From CAUZWH01 sp965224275 (lineage in GTDB: Bacteria > Pseudomonadota > Alphaproteobacteria > SHVV01): DNA of 64,000 nt. The stretch is taken from NCBI GenBank assembly GCA_965224275.1, contig CBDCYR010000015.1, positions 1-64,000 on the forward strand. Reading direction: 5' to 3'. Under the pieces are notes generated by a model. The model ran no database searches and was not told the origin of the DNA. It worked only from the letters and a program-made list of their open reading frames with translations. Made by a program: the position numbers and the translations under genes. Shown here piece by piece: positions 9,776-18,167 of this stretch (positions are counted from its first letter, which is position 1; every line of letters begins with the position of its first letter).

Positions 9776-10708
9776 GAGTCCGACTCGAAACTCTATGTTT
9801 GATAACAGTACCTTGCGAGCCGCCTTGTGAGGAGTCGGATGTTGGCGACAAGAATCCATGCCTGTGCGGAGGCGATTGATTTCTCCCAATCCTTGGCCAG
9901 TCGACGGCATCGGTTGAGCCAGGCGAAGGTCCTCTCGACGACCCATCGTCTGGGCAGGAGCTCGAAGCCCTGGGCGGTGTCTGAGCGCTTGATGATCTCG
10001 AGCTTCCAGCGGCCGATGTCCTCAAGGGCGCCCTCGAGTTTCGGTCCCGCGTAGGCGGCGTCGGCGAAGAGGTGACGCAGCCGGGGGAAGCGATGACGGA
10101 TCGATTTGAGGACCTCGGGCGCGCCGTCGCGGTCCTGGATATCGGCTGCGTGCACGATCAGGCCGACCAGCAGGCCGAGTGTATCGGTGACGATGTGACG
10201 CTTGCGGCCCTTGATCTTCTTGCCCGCGTCATAGCCCCGAACACCACCGCTTTCCGTGGTTTTCACGCTCTGGCTGTCGATCACCCCGGCGCTCGGGCCG
10301 GCCCTCGCGGCCTTCCAGCTCCCGGGCCGCCATGACCAGGTGATGGTTGATGCTCTCCAGCAGGCCGTTGGAGCGCCAGTCGTAGAAATAGCGCTGGACC
10401 GTGGAAGGCGGAGGGAAGTCGTTCGGCAACATCGCCCACTGGCAGCCCGTCGAGGCCATGTACATGACCGCATCCATGACATGGCGCAGGTCCGTCGTCC
10501 TCGGCCGGCCGATCTTCTTGCGCGGCGGCATGAGCGGCGCGATCAACGCCCACTCTCGATCCGTCAGGTCGCTTGCGTAGCGCCCGCCACGGCGCTCATA
10601 ATTCGGGCGAGTGATTTCGGTCCACATGTTGTGCCTCCTCGTTTGCTTTGACACAACCGAGTAAGCCACAACCGACTGAAATCACTCAACTAGTTTCGGG
10701 TTGGCCTC
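9776..10708 (-). mobile_element. IS5-family element, type A, solitary copy
   Basis: A 933-base element with imperfect terminal inverted repeats. The left end begins GAGTCCGACTCGAAACT and the right end, read inward, GAGGCCAACCCGAAACT. It is flanked by TGA direct repeats at 9773-9775 and 10709-10711, the TNA target typical of one IS5 subgroup. Four more copies occupy 25592-31880 at 932 bases each; the extra base here lies inside the transposase gene. It interrupts lipoprotein paralogue 2. Confidence 0.92.
9793..10627 (-). pseudogene. IS5-family DDE transposase, frameshifted copy
   Basis: Transposase of the type A element. Compared with the intact copies downstream it has one additional C in the CCC run at 10302-10304, which splits it after GREGRP. 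The N-terminal part starts at the ATG 10627 behind a GAGGAGG ribosome-binding site. The C-terminal part keeps the DDE motifs VIDSQSVKT, LFADAAYAG and VVERTFAW. As the shift is a homopolymer change, either inactivation or a read error is possible. Confidence 0.85.
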
Positions 10709-11175
10709 TGAGAGGCTTCCGAGGTCTCGATGCCATCGAGATCTTCGCATGCTTCACCGAAAGATAGTGGGCTGGCGGGGTTAAAAATCAGTACCAGGCG
10801 GTAGCCGCGTCGCGAGGTGGCGGTTGATACCAAGGTGAAATCGGTGCGTTGGTGCCAAGGCGGCAAGCGCAGCATCGGCTGTAATTCGTTGCCGTCGCTT
10901 AACGACTTATCCGTGAACGGTGACCCGAGCAGGATCGTAGGCAGGCCGTTCTCGTGGCCGGCCCGCCACACCAGCGCTGGATCATAAACCGGCGAAAGCG
11001 TCGCAAATGCGTCGGTTTGCGCAACCGCCGTACAGGCTTGTACAAACCACAGCGTGGCCAGCATCGCGACGCCAAGAGCGCATGTTCTCGGCTTGCGGAG
11101 CTTACGACCGGCTAGATTTACTTGCCCTGGCGGGGCCGCAGACACTGGTCTCGCTAGCAACTTGGCCGATTGCAC
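10709..11175 (-). pseudogene. Lipoprotein paralogue 2, N-terminal fragment
   Basis: This is the 5' part of a lipoprotein gene cut by the IS at 9776-10708. A basic n-region (RKLRKPR), a hydrophobic stretch and a lipobox-like WFVQACTA give a lipoprotein signal. The mature part has the family marks FATLSPVYDPALVW, RRGYRLVLIFNPASPLSFG and ACEDLDGIET. The start is uncertain: a GTG at 11175 would overlap the upstream paralogue, and an ATG at 11064 gives a short signal lacking the basic part. The function of this lipoprotein family is unknown to me. The C-terminal part lies at 9595-9775. Confidence 0.75.
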
Positions 11176-11759
11176 CCGTCATCATTCTCGAAATTACGCG
11201 GTGGCAGCAGTTGATCGATCGTGTCAGCCAACAGGCGCCTAAATTCCGGATCGTCGAGCCCACTGGCGTTGACTGTACCGTCAATTTCTGACAATGGCCG
11301 CTGACTCGCGCAAAACGCAGCGTGAACCCTAGTCAATCCGGTGCTCGGACCCGTCTCGATTTCGTCCAGGTCAAGGCACGCGTCGCCGAACGAGACCGGG
11401 CGGCGGGAGTTGAAGATTAGGACGATCCGATAGCCCTTACGCCGTTGATCCTTCGAATAGGCGACGAATTCGCCCGCCTGGTGCCACGCCGGCATCCGTA
11501 GGCTCGCGAGAATCGACTTATTCGCTTGTGCCGGCGCAACGCTGAACGGATTGCCGTGAATAACCGTCCGCAAGCCGTCTTTGGTCGCGTACCAAACCGA
11601 GGTTGGCGCATAAGCAGGCGATAGGGTCGGGAACGCATCGGTCACCGAGGAGCTAATGCCGGAACATGCGGTGATCGCAAATACGCAGGCAAAAGCCGCG
11701 AAACGAAGTGTGTATTTCATTGAACGAAGCCGCTCCACGGCAGTTTTTGCTTCAGACAT
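11154..11759 (-). CDS. Hypothetical lipoprotein, paralogue 1
   Basis: A 201-residue predicted lipoprotein. The ATG at 11759 lies behind AGGAGG; an internal ATG at 11720 would start directly at the signal (MKYTLRFAAFACVFAITAC), whose Cys would carry the lipid. The mature domain repeats the pattern seen in two nearby paralogues: a TLSPAYAPTSVWYAT segment, a VIHGNPF motif, RRKGYRIVLIFNSRRPVSFG, a DACLDLDEIE motif and HAAFCASQRPLSEIDG. Two conserved Cys residues in DAC and AFC may form a disulfide in the periplasm. No function is recognised. It lies directly upstream of paralogue 2, giving a tandem gene duplication. Confidence 0.8.
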   Translation of the reverse strand: MSEAKTAVERLRSMKYTLRFAAFACVFAITACSGISSSVTDAFPTLSPAYAPTSVWYATKDGLRTVIHGNPFSVAPAQANKSILASLRMPAWHQAGEFVAYSKDQRRKGYRIVLIFNSRRPVSFGDACLDLDEIETGPSTGLTRVHAAFCASQRPLSEIDGTVNASGLDDPEFRRLLADTIDQLLPPRNFENDDGCNRPSC

Positions 11760-11946
11760 TGAGCCTTCCTCCTAATGTGCAGCGCTTGTTTCCGGGTGTT
11801 GGAGTGCCGGATTTGTGTCGGATCCCGGGTGCCGGTTCCGCAATCTAAGAGCCTACCTGTTTTCTGGTTTCCCACGGTTAGCATCGACCCCACTGATGGC
11901 CAGCCCCGGATTGTCCGGTGGAGCGCCGTTCAGGCCAGGGAGATCG

Positions 11947-12822
11947 ATGATGAAAACCACCGACACGACATACGTATCGCCTCTTCGAGGGCGGATGATG
12001 GAACAGATGGGCATAGCCGGTCTGGCCGATAGCACACAGGCCATGTATCTGCGCGAGATCGAGACCCTCAACAAACATTACAACAAGCCGCCGGACCGGC
12101 TTGACGCCGAGGAGGTCCGCAGCTGGCTGCTGGCGAGGATCGAGCGCGGTCTCGACCCGAACACGACCAATGTAAGCCTCGGTGCGCTCAGGTTCCTGTA
12201 TCGCGACACACTGCGCCGTCCCGAGATGGTCGACGGGCTCCGTTACCGCAAGAGGCCCCGCAAACTGCCCCGGTCAATGGCGGAGAAGGAGGTCGAGCGC
12301 TTGATCCTCGCCATCTCCGACCTCCGTTATCGGGCCGCGACGGTTCTTGCCTATGGCGCCGGTCTCCGCATCTCGGAAACTGTTGAGGTGCAACTCATCG
12401 ACATCAAGTCGGACAAACGGCTTCTGCACATCCGTTCCGGCAAGGGCGGCGCCGAGCGCATGGCGCCGCTTCCCGACGGGCTCGTCGAATACCTGCGGCG
12501 TTACTGCAAGAACCTCTTTCCACGACCGGTCACGTGGCTGTTCTACGGTGAGTCGCCGGAGGTGCCTCTCAAGATCGATACCCTGCGTGTTGCCTTTAAG
12601 AAGGCCTGCCGCAAGGCCGGCGTCGACGGCTGCCATACCTTCCATAGCTTGAGGCATTCGGCCGCCACCCACTGGCATGAGCGTGGCGGCAACATCGATG
12701 TCATCCAGGATGTCCTGGGTCACCGGAATGCCGACACGACGCGCGGCTACGCCCGCGCCACCGGCAAGATGTTCGAGACCCTCGACCATCCGCTCTCGGG
12801 CTTCGACCTGATCGACGCCTGA
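11947..12822 (+). CDS. Tyrosine-type site-specific recombinase/integrase
   Basis: A 291-residue phage-type integrase. It has an N-terminal SAM-like core-binding domain (ADSTQAMYLREIETL, about residues 25-100) and a catalytic domain with Arg in GAGLRISE, Lys in GKGGAER, HSLRHSAATH, the LGHRN histidine and the Tyr nucleophile in TTRGYAR. All catalytic positions are present. The ATG at 11947 follows AGGGAG at a normal distance; the 44-residue extension upstream is not protein-like. It is paired with the IS91-type transposase and probably helps resolve or target that element, as inferred from the constant pairing of these families. Confidence 0.88.
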   Translation: MMKTTDTTYVSPLRGRMMEQMGIAGLADSTQAMYLREIETLNKHYNKPPDRLDAEEVRSWLLARIERGLDPNTTNVSLGALRFLYRDTLRRPEMVDGLRYRKRPRKLPRSMAEKEVERLILAISDLRYRAATVLAYGAGLRISETVEVQLIDIKSDKRLLHIRSGKGGAERMAPLPDGLVEYLRRYCKNLFPRPVTWLFYGESPEVPLKIDTLRVAFKKACRKAGVDGCHTFHSLRHSAATHWHERGGNIDVIQDVLGHRNADTTRGYARATGKMFETLDHPLSGFDLIDA

Positions 12823-12828
12823 GGCGCC

Positions 12829-14076
12829 GTGAAGCGCAAAGACGCCGGCGTGGCTGATATTTTCCGCCGCGCCGGCGCAGATTACCGGCGGCGCCTGGCC
12901 GGCCAGCTTGACGCCGGACGCCTCAAGGTCATGGCCGCGATCGAGTCCTGCCGGACGTCCGTACTCGGTGGCCACATGTATCAATGCGACGGCTGCAGGC
13001 GCGAGCATCCGCTCTACAACTCGTGCCGCAACCGCCACTGCCCGTCCTGCCAGGGGCTTGCCGCAAGGCAATGGCTGGAGGCGCGCGCCGCCGATATCCT
13101 GCCGGTGCCGTACTTCCACGTTGTATTTTCGTTGCCCAAAGAAGTCAGCGGGATCGCCTTTTGCAACCGCAAGGTCGTGTTCAACATCCTGTTTCGCACC
13201 GCCGCCGAGACCCTGCGCACCATCGCCGAGGACGACCGTCACGGTGGACTGCGTATCGGCGGCACCGCGGTCCTCCACACTTGGGACCAGAAGCTCGGCT
13301 TCCATCCGCATCTGCATATCGTCGTGCCTAACGCCGGCTTCGATGTCGCAACCGGCCAATGGAAGACCGGAAGCGGCACCTTCCTGGCCCCGGTCAAGGT
13401 CCTCGCCAGCCTGTTCCGGCGCCGCTTCCTTGAGGAGCTCACCCGCGCCCATGCACGCGGGAAAATCGAATTTCATGGCGGCATCGCCCATCTCGCCAAT
13501 CCCGGAGAGTTCCACGCCACCCTCGTGGCCGCCCGCGGCAAGAACTGGATCGTCTACGCCAAACGACCCTTTCGCGATGCCGAACAGGTCTTCCGCTATC
13601 TCTCCCGATACACGCACAGAATTGCCATCGGCGACAGCCGCATCATCGCCTGCGATGGACAGAACGTCTCCTTCCGTTGCCGCAAGCCGACCAGTCCGGG
13701 GCAAAGGAAACCCCGCTACGGCACGGCCACCATCACCGCCGACGAGTTCATCCGCCGGTTCCTGTTGCATGTCCTGCCAAACGGACTGCATCGCATCCGC
13801 CACTTCGGAATCCTTGCCAATGGAAGCCGTGCCAAGACCCTCGAAGTCGCGCGCGAGGCGCTGGGTGTAAACGGCCTCCAGGCGCATACAGCCGTAACCC
13901 ATGACGGCGAGGAGGACGACCACCGCAATAGCGGCCTGGAGACCGGGATCGCGCCCGTTCCCTGCCCGCACTGTGGCGGCGAATTGCGGAAAATCCGGGA
14001 AATCTCCCGCCGGTACGATCCGTTCTCTTCACGAGACCCTCCCCCCGCTCAACCGGCGCAGGACGCGAAACCATGA
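12829..14076 (+). CDS. IS91-family HUH (Y1) transposase
   Basis: A 415-residue rolling-circle transposase. It begins at a GTG six bases after the integrase stop. A zinc-binding N-terminal region (CDGCRREH, then CRNRHCPSC) is followed by the HUH motif HPHLHIVV and the catalytic tyrosine in RYLSRYTHRIAIG. A second Cys pair (CPHCGG) lies near the C-terminus. It nicks one DNA strand at the element end and moves by a rolling-circle-like mechanism. All catalytic residues are present, so it may be active. Confidence 0.92.
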   Translation: MKRKDAGVADIFRRAGADYRRRLAGQLDAGRLKVMAAIESCRTSVLGGHMYQCDGCRREHPLYNSCRNRHCPSCQGLAARQWLEARAADILPVPYFHVVFSLPKEVSGIAFCNRKVVFNILFRTAAETLRTIAEDDRHGGLRIGGTAVLHTWDQKLGFHPHLHIVVPNAGFDVATGQWKTGSGTFLAPVKVLASLFRRRFLEELTRAHARGKIEFHGGIAHLANPGEFHATLVAARGKNWIVYAKRPFRDAEQVFRYLSRYTHRIAIGDSRIIACDGQNVSFRCRKPTSPGQRKPRYGTATITADEFIRRFLLHVLPNGLHRIRHFGILANGSRAKTLEVAREALGVNGLQAHTAVTHDGEEDDHRNSGLETGIAPVPCPHCGGELRKIREISRRYDPFSSRDPPPAQPAQDAKP

Positions 14077-14338
14077 AACATCGGATCCCATCCGGATCGG
14101 CAAACGTCGTCATCGCGTCGGCGAACCGGTCGGCGTGCGCTCAATTACGAACACAAGGCAATCGCCAACGAAAAGTGTCTCTACCGTCGGCAATCAGCTG
14201 TCGAAAAAATATAAATGCTGGTCGGAAGCCTCGTCTCACGCGTCCCAACGATAGTGACCACCCGCCCCGGCGCAGGCATCAACGCACTTTCCACATAGGC
14301 TGACACCTACACTCGCGGCCCACGGCCTCGTTCAAACA

Positions 14339-14370
14339 GCTTAGGCAGATTCTGCCGAATCTGCCTAAGC
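14339..14370. repeat. Perfect 14-bp inverted repeat with 4-base loop
   Basis: GCTTAGGCAGATTC pairs fully with its complement across a TGCC loop. No T-tract follows on either strand, so a standard intrinsic terminator is unlikely. It lies downstream of the IS91 transposase and upstream of an AT-rich repeat patch. It could be the hairpin of an IS91 terminus or a protein-binding palindrome. Confidence 0.6.
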
Positions 14371-14419
14371 CTTAAGATTGTCTGGATAATTTGGGGCATG
14401 TGCTTCCTGCCAGAAACCA

Positions 14420-14492
14420 TAGATAGTTCGCCTTACACGTACCTGAACAATCCTAGATAGTAATCTAACACGTGTATAACAATCATAGATAG
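14420..14492. repeat. Three TAGATAG copies at 32-34-base spacing
   Basis: TAGATAG occurs at 14420, 14454 and 14486. The intervals share ACACGT and AACAATC words, so the patch is two imperfect tandem units of about 33 bases. It lies just beyond the stop codon of lipoprotein paralogue 3. The patch is AT-richer than the surroundings. Confidence 0.5.
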
Positions 14493-14496
14493 AACC

Positions 14497-15069
14497 CTAA
14501 ATCCCAGGTGGTCCGAACTGTTTGCCCACCCCGTGAGCGGGTAAGAGTTCATCCAGCGCACTACGCATTAGCTGCACAAAAGCCGGATCATCAGGACCGC
14601 GGCCGACGCCAATCAGGTCGAGTTCCGTTATCGCTCGGGTTCCGATGCAGAACGACGCATGGAGGGCGATCGCGTCCGACGCAGCCGCCACGTTGATATC
14701 CGAAAGGTCACCGCACGCGTCCTGGAAGCCGATCCAGATTGGGTTCGGGTTGAAAACCAAGACCAAGCGGTAGCCTCGCCGTGGTGCATCGGGTGCGAGT
14801 AGCTGGAACGGCGACGCTTCAAACCGGGTCGGCAGTTTGAGCGCGGCGAGAATTAATTTGTTGCTTTCGATCTGCGGTCGATCAAACGGATTGCCATAGA
14901 TTACCGTTCGCATGCCGCCATCGCGCGTCGCGTGCCAAACCAGTGTTGGATAATAGTAGGGGGTAATCGTGGGCAGCGAACTCAGCCGCGCGCCGTCGGC
15001 GCAGCCGCTAAGCGCCAACGCGATGAACGCAATCCCTATGGCAGCCGCTCCCGCAACACGAGTGCGCAT
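14497..15069 (-). CDS. Hypothetical lipoprotein, paralogue 3
   Basis: A 190-residue predicted lipoprotein with a clear signal: MRTRVAGAAA, a hydrophobic core and the lipobox LALSGC. The mature part repeats the paralogue pattern: TITPYYYPTLVWHATRDG, VIYGNPFDR, RRGYRLVLVFNPN, DACGDLSDI and HASFCIGTRAITELD. The shared DAC and FC cysteines are again present. It starts about 40 bases downstream of parE on the same strand and may be co-transcribed. No function is recognised. It is the most divergent of the three paralogues. Confidence 0.8.
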   Translation of the reverse strand: MRTRVAGAAAIGIAFIALALSGCADGARLSSLPTITPYYYPTLVWHATRDGGMRTVIYGNPFDRPQIESNKLILAALKLPTRFEASPFQLLAPDAPRRGYRLVLVFNPNPIWIGFQDACGDLSDINVAAASDAIALHASFCIGTRAITELDLIGVGRGPDDPAFVQLMRSALDELLPAHGVGKQFGPPGI

Positions 15070-15111
15070 GGCGAACTCCGCTCAAACCGGGCACGGCCTG
15101 TTGGCGCGTGC

Positions 15112-17121
15112 CTAAACGTCGAGTTCTCTTACGAGATGGGCATTCTCGCGAATGAAAGCAAGCCTTCGCTCGGGCTTTCGGCCCATCAAGTCGTCAACCA
15201 AGCGGCTAGTGGACTTGTCCTCGCTTTTGGGAATCGTTACCTGCAGGAGGGTCCGCTTCGCTGGATCCATCGTCGTATCTTTGAGCTGAGCCGGCGGCAT
15301 CTCGCCCAATCCCTTAAATCGGCTTATGTCGACTTTGCCACGACCATCGAACGCGTCTTTGATGAGCGCGTCTTTATCCGCGTCGTCGCGGGCGTATATC
15401 GTTTTACCGCCTTGGGTTAGGCGATAAAGCGGTGGTTGCGCCAGATAAAGGAAGCCAGCGTCAATCAATCCGGGTATTTCGCGGTAAAAAAAGGTCATAA
15501 GAAGCGCCGCAATATGGGCGCCATCGACATCTGCGTCGGTCATGATGATCACTTTACCGTAACGCAGGTCTTCGGCACGAAATCGATCGCCGAGGCCACA
15601 GCCAAGCGCTTTGACAAGGTCGCTTAGTTCCTGATTGCCCCGTAGCTTGGCCTGCGCCGCGGTGGCAACATTGAGGATTTTTCCGCGCAGCGGCAAAATC
15701 GCCTGGGTGCGGCGGTTGCGCGCCTGTTTGGCGGACCCGCCGGCTGAATCGCCTTCTACGATGAAGACCTCCGTGGCATCCCGTGACGCTTCCGAACAGT
15801 CAGCCAGTTTCCCGGGAAGGCGTGCTTTACGGGTTGCGGACTTACGCTCGACGTCGCGCTCTTGCCGGCGTCGCAGTCGCTCTTCGGTGCGCTCGATGAC
15901 CGCGCCGAGAAGTGTGTTGGCGGCCTCAGGAGCACCGCTCAGCCAATGATCAAAATGATCCCGCATGGCGTTTTCGACGAGGCGCGTCGCTTCGCTATTG
16001 GTCAGTTTAGCCTTGGTCTGACCGAAGAACTGTGGATCGCGCATAAACACCGAAAGCAACACGATGGCCCCGCCAACCACGTCCTCGGTCGTGATTTGGG
16101 CCGCTTGGCGATTACCGACGAGTTCACCGTACCCCTTAAGCGCCTTGGTGAGGGCACCGCGTAGGCCGCTTTCGTGAGTACCGCCGTCCGGCGTCGTCAC
16201 GGTGTTGCAATGCGACAGCAGGCGGCCATCGCCGCTGTCGGGCCACGCGATCGCCCATTCAACGCGTCCGCGCTCACGCGGGAAGTTCGCGGCCCCGATG
16301 AATGGGGCCGGCGTCACGCCGGCTCGGTCCGCCATCAACTCGCTCAAGTAATCGCCCAGGCCCTCGGGAAAATGGAGCGTTGCCGCCGCCGGTGTGTCAT
16401 GGCCGTCGAGCATTTTCGGGTCACATTGCCAACGAATCTCGACGTCTCCGTAGAGGTACGCCTTCGATTTCGCCATTGCGAAGACCCGCTCGCTGCGCAA
16501 ACTTTGCGAGCCGAAAACCTCGGGATCTGGCAGGAACGTGATTCTGGTGCCGCGTCGATTCTTAGCGCTGCCGGCCTTCTTCAACTTACCCGTTGGCCGG
16601 CCGCTTTCGTAACGCTGCGTCCAGCGGGCACCGTCACGCACGACCTCGACCTCGAGCCATGCAGACAAGGCATTGACGACCGAAACCCCAACGCCATGAA
16701 GCCCGCCTGCAGTTTGGTACGCTTTACCGCCGAATTTGCCGCCGGAATGCAGCGTCGTGAGGATAACTTCGAGCGCCGATTTGTTTTTTGCCTTGGGGTG
16801 AGGGTCGACCGGAATGCCGCGACCGTTGTCGCCGACGGTCAATGTTCCATCCGCGGCCAGTGTGACATCAATGCGGCTCGCGAAGCCGTTAACGGCCTCG
16901 TCCATCGCGTTATCGATGACTTCGGCGGCGAGTTGATGCAGGCCATACTCATCGGTCGAGCCGATATACATGCCGGGTCGTCGCCGCACCGGATCAAGCC
17001 CCTCGAGGACCTCGATATGTTTGGCTGTGTAGTCGCGGGCCATTTTGTTTGAGCTTACTCCCGACTTGCGGCCGGATTTAGGCCGCTTGGCGGTCTCGGC
17101 GAACTCGAACAGGTTTGTCAT
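15112..17121 (-). CDS. parE: DNA topoisomerase IV subunit B
   Basis: The ATPase subunit of topoisomerase IV, 669 residues, which with ParC decatenates daughter chromosomes. The GHKL ATPase part starts with LEGLDPVRRRPGMYIG, has the Asn-containing EVIDNAMDEA motif, DNGRGIPVD, and GLHGVGVSVVNALS. The TOPRIM domain shows EGDSAGGSAKQARNR and IMTDADVDGAHI. The C-terminal end (LMGRKPERRLAFI...) is typical. The length and the KKARR-like extension of about 25 residues before MARDYTAKH are normal for alphaproteobacteria. No parC is in the window. Confidence 0.95.
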   Translation of the reverse strand: MTNLFEFAETAKRPKSGRKSGVSSNKMARDYTAKHIEVLEGLDPVRRRPGMYIGSTDEYGLHQLAAEVIDNAMDEAVNGFASRIDVTLAADGTLTVGDNGRGIPVDPHPKAKNKSALEVILTTLHSGGKFGGKAYQTAGGLHGVGVSVVNALSAWLEVEVVRDGARWTQRYESGRPTGKLKKAGSAKNRRGTRITFLPDPEVFGSQSLRSERVFAMAKSKAYLYGDVEIRWQCDPKMLDGHDTPAAATLHFPEGLGDYLSELMADRAGVTPAPFIGAANFPRERGRVEWAIAWPDSGDGRLLSHCNTVTTPDGGTHESGLRGALTKALKGYGELVGNRQAAQITTEDVVGGAIVLLSVFMRDPQFFGQTKAKLTNSEATRLVENAMRDHFDHWLSGAPEAANTLLGAVIERTEERLRRRQERDVERKSATRKARLPGKLADCSEASRDATEVFIVEGDSAGGSAKQARNRRTQAILPLRGKILNVATAAQAKLRGNQELSDLVKALGCGLGDRFRAEDLRYGKVIIMTDADVDGAHIAALLMTFFYREIPGLIDAGFLYLAQPPLYRLTQGGKTIYARDDADKDALIKDAFDGRGKVDISRFKGLGEMPPAQLKDTTMDPAKRTLLQVTIPKSEDKSTSRLVDDLMGRKPERRLAFIRENAHLVRELDV

Positions 17122-17233
17122 AAGCGATATGGGAGCCGAAATAGGTTACTGGAAGCAACGTTACAAAGCAGTCAGAACGGGGCACTATACGGTATGTGAT
17201 AGCTTAGCAACAACAAGATGTAGGGGCGATGCG

Positions 17234-17632
17234 ATGGCAACCAAAGCATCCAGGGTATCTCAGCCGAATTCTGCCGTAATCCGAACTGTGCCTCGCCCGG
17301 CCGATTCAAACGCCAGTGGCGACATTTTCGGGGGCTGGATTCTGTCTCAAATGGACATTGCCGGCGGCGTGGTGGCTGCTGAACGAGCCCAGGGCCGCGT
17401 CGTCACGGTCGCCATCGATGCCATGCGCTTCCACCAACCGGTTTACGTCGGTGATCTCGTAAGCGTATTCGCGCATGTCGCCAAAATTGGCCGCACCTCG
17501 ATGGATATTCGCATCGATACGTACGTTCACCGGCGCCGAACCGCTGACGAGGAATTACTCGTTACCGAGGGTACATTTGTGTTTGTCGCCATCGACGAGG
17601 ACGGCAAACCACGGCCGGTCGAAACGGATTAG
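17234..17632 (+). CDS. Hotdog-fold acyl-CoA thioesterase (YciA-like)
   Basis: A 132-residue single-hotdog acyl-CoA thioesterase. The key segment DSNASGDIFGGWILSQMD carries the catalytic Asp region and is typical of YciA/BACH enzymes, which hydrolyse a broad range of acyl-CoAs. It is followed by FHQPVYVGDLVSVFA. The ATG at 17234 is preferred because the long upstream extension overlaps the divergent parE gene and is not conserved-looking. It is divergent from parE, with a promoter region of about 110 bases between them. Confidence 0.88.
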   Translation: MATKASRVSQPNSAVIRTVPRPADSNASGDIFGGWILSQMDIAGGVVAAERAQGRVVTVAIDAMRFHQPVYVGDLVSVFAHVAKIGRTSMDIRIDTYVHRRRTADEELLVTEGTFVFVAIDEDGKPRPVETD

Positions 17633-17651
17633 GCAGACGCGGACGCGGCGT

Positions 17652-18110
17652 ATGAGCGGGATCTGGGTCCCCCCGCAACGGATTCGCGCCGTTGTAATCG
17701 GTATTATCCGGCGCGATGCTGAAGTGCTCGCGATGGAGATTACCGACCGTTTGCAGGATCAAATCCTCGGCTACCGACCGCCTGGCGACGAGATCGCTTT
17801 TGGTGAAGCGAGCGAGATCGCGCTTGCCCGTGAATTGGAGGAGGAGTTGGGCGCAAACATCGAAGTCGGCAGGGTGCTAACCGTGGTTGAGAGTCGATAC
17901 CAGGTGAATGGCGCTGCCGGTCATGAATTTGTGGTTGCGCGCGAGGCAAGGTTTCTCGACGTTTCATTCTACGAAACTAACGAATTTACGATTGTCGAAC
18001 CGGCCGACGATGGTGGTGAGGAATTTGTTGACCGGGCGATTTGGGTGCCACTGGAAGGCACGCAGTCAGGTCCATTATGGCCGCTTGGTCTGTCTAACTA
18101 TGTCATATAG
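17652..18110 (+). CDS. Nudix-like hydrolase
   Basis: A 152-residue protein starting MSGIWVPPQRIRAV. A Nudix box is visible at about residues 42-66, ending REL-EEELGA. The first Gly of the consensus is replaced by Asp (PPGDEIAFGE), while the catalytic RE...EE core is kept. It would hydrolyse a nucleoside diphosphate linked to another group; the substrate is unknown. It begins about 20 bases after the thioesterase stop, so the two may be an operon. The frame upstream of the ATG at 17652 overlaps the thioesterase and is ignored. Confidence 0.75.
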   Translation: MSGIWVPPQRIRAVVIGIIRRDAEVLAMEITDRLQDQILGYRPPGDEIAFGEASEIALARELEEELGANIEVGRVLTVVESRYQVNGAAGHEFVVAREARFLDVSFYETNEFTIVEPADDGGEEFVDRAIWVPLEGTQSGPLWPLGLSNYVI

Positions 18111-18167
18111 AAAAATACGATATAACAACTCGTTACACCGCCTTTCTAATAGATTTTATTAGATCAC

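Larger units (their letters stand above)
11947..14076 (+). mobile_element. Integrase plus IS91-type transposase unit (core)
   Basis: A tyrosine recombinase gene and an HUH transposase gene lie six bases apart on the same strand. This arrangement is typical of a subset of IS91-like elements. Only the coding core is given, as IS91 elements make no target duplication and I cannot place the ends. The whole unit separates lipoprotein paralogue 1 from paralogue 3. Confidence 0.75.
14077..14496. other. 420-base non-coding stretch after the IS91-type unit
   Basis: No convincing gene is seen. The stretch probably contains the right terminus of the IS91-type element. It also holds a perfect 14-base hairpin (14339-14370) and three spaced copies of TAGATAG (14420-14492), listed separately. 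Confidence 0.5.

Noticed and set aside
12274..13971. 565-codon open frame on the minus strand
   Set aside because: It is the exact shadow of the integrase and IS91 transposase genes. Those carry full catalytic motifs, while this frame has low-complexity Ala/Gly/Val composition and no motif.
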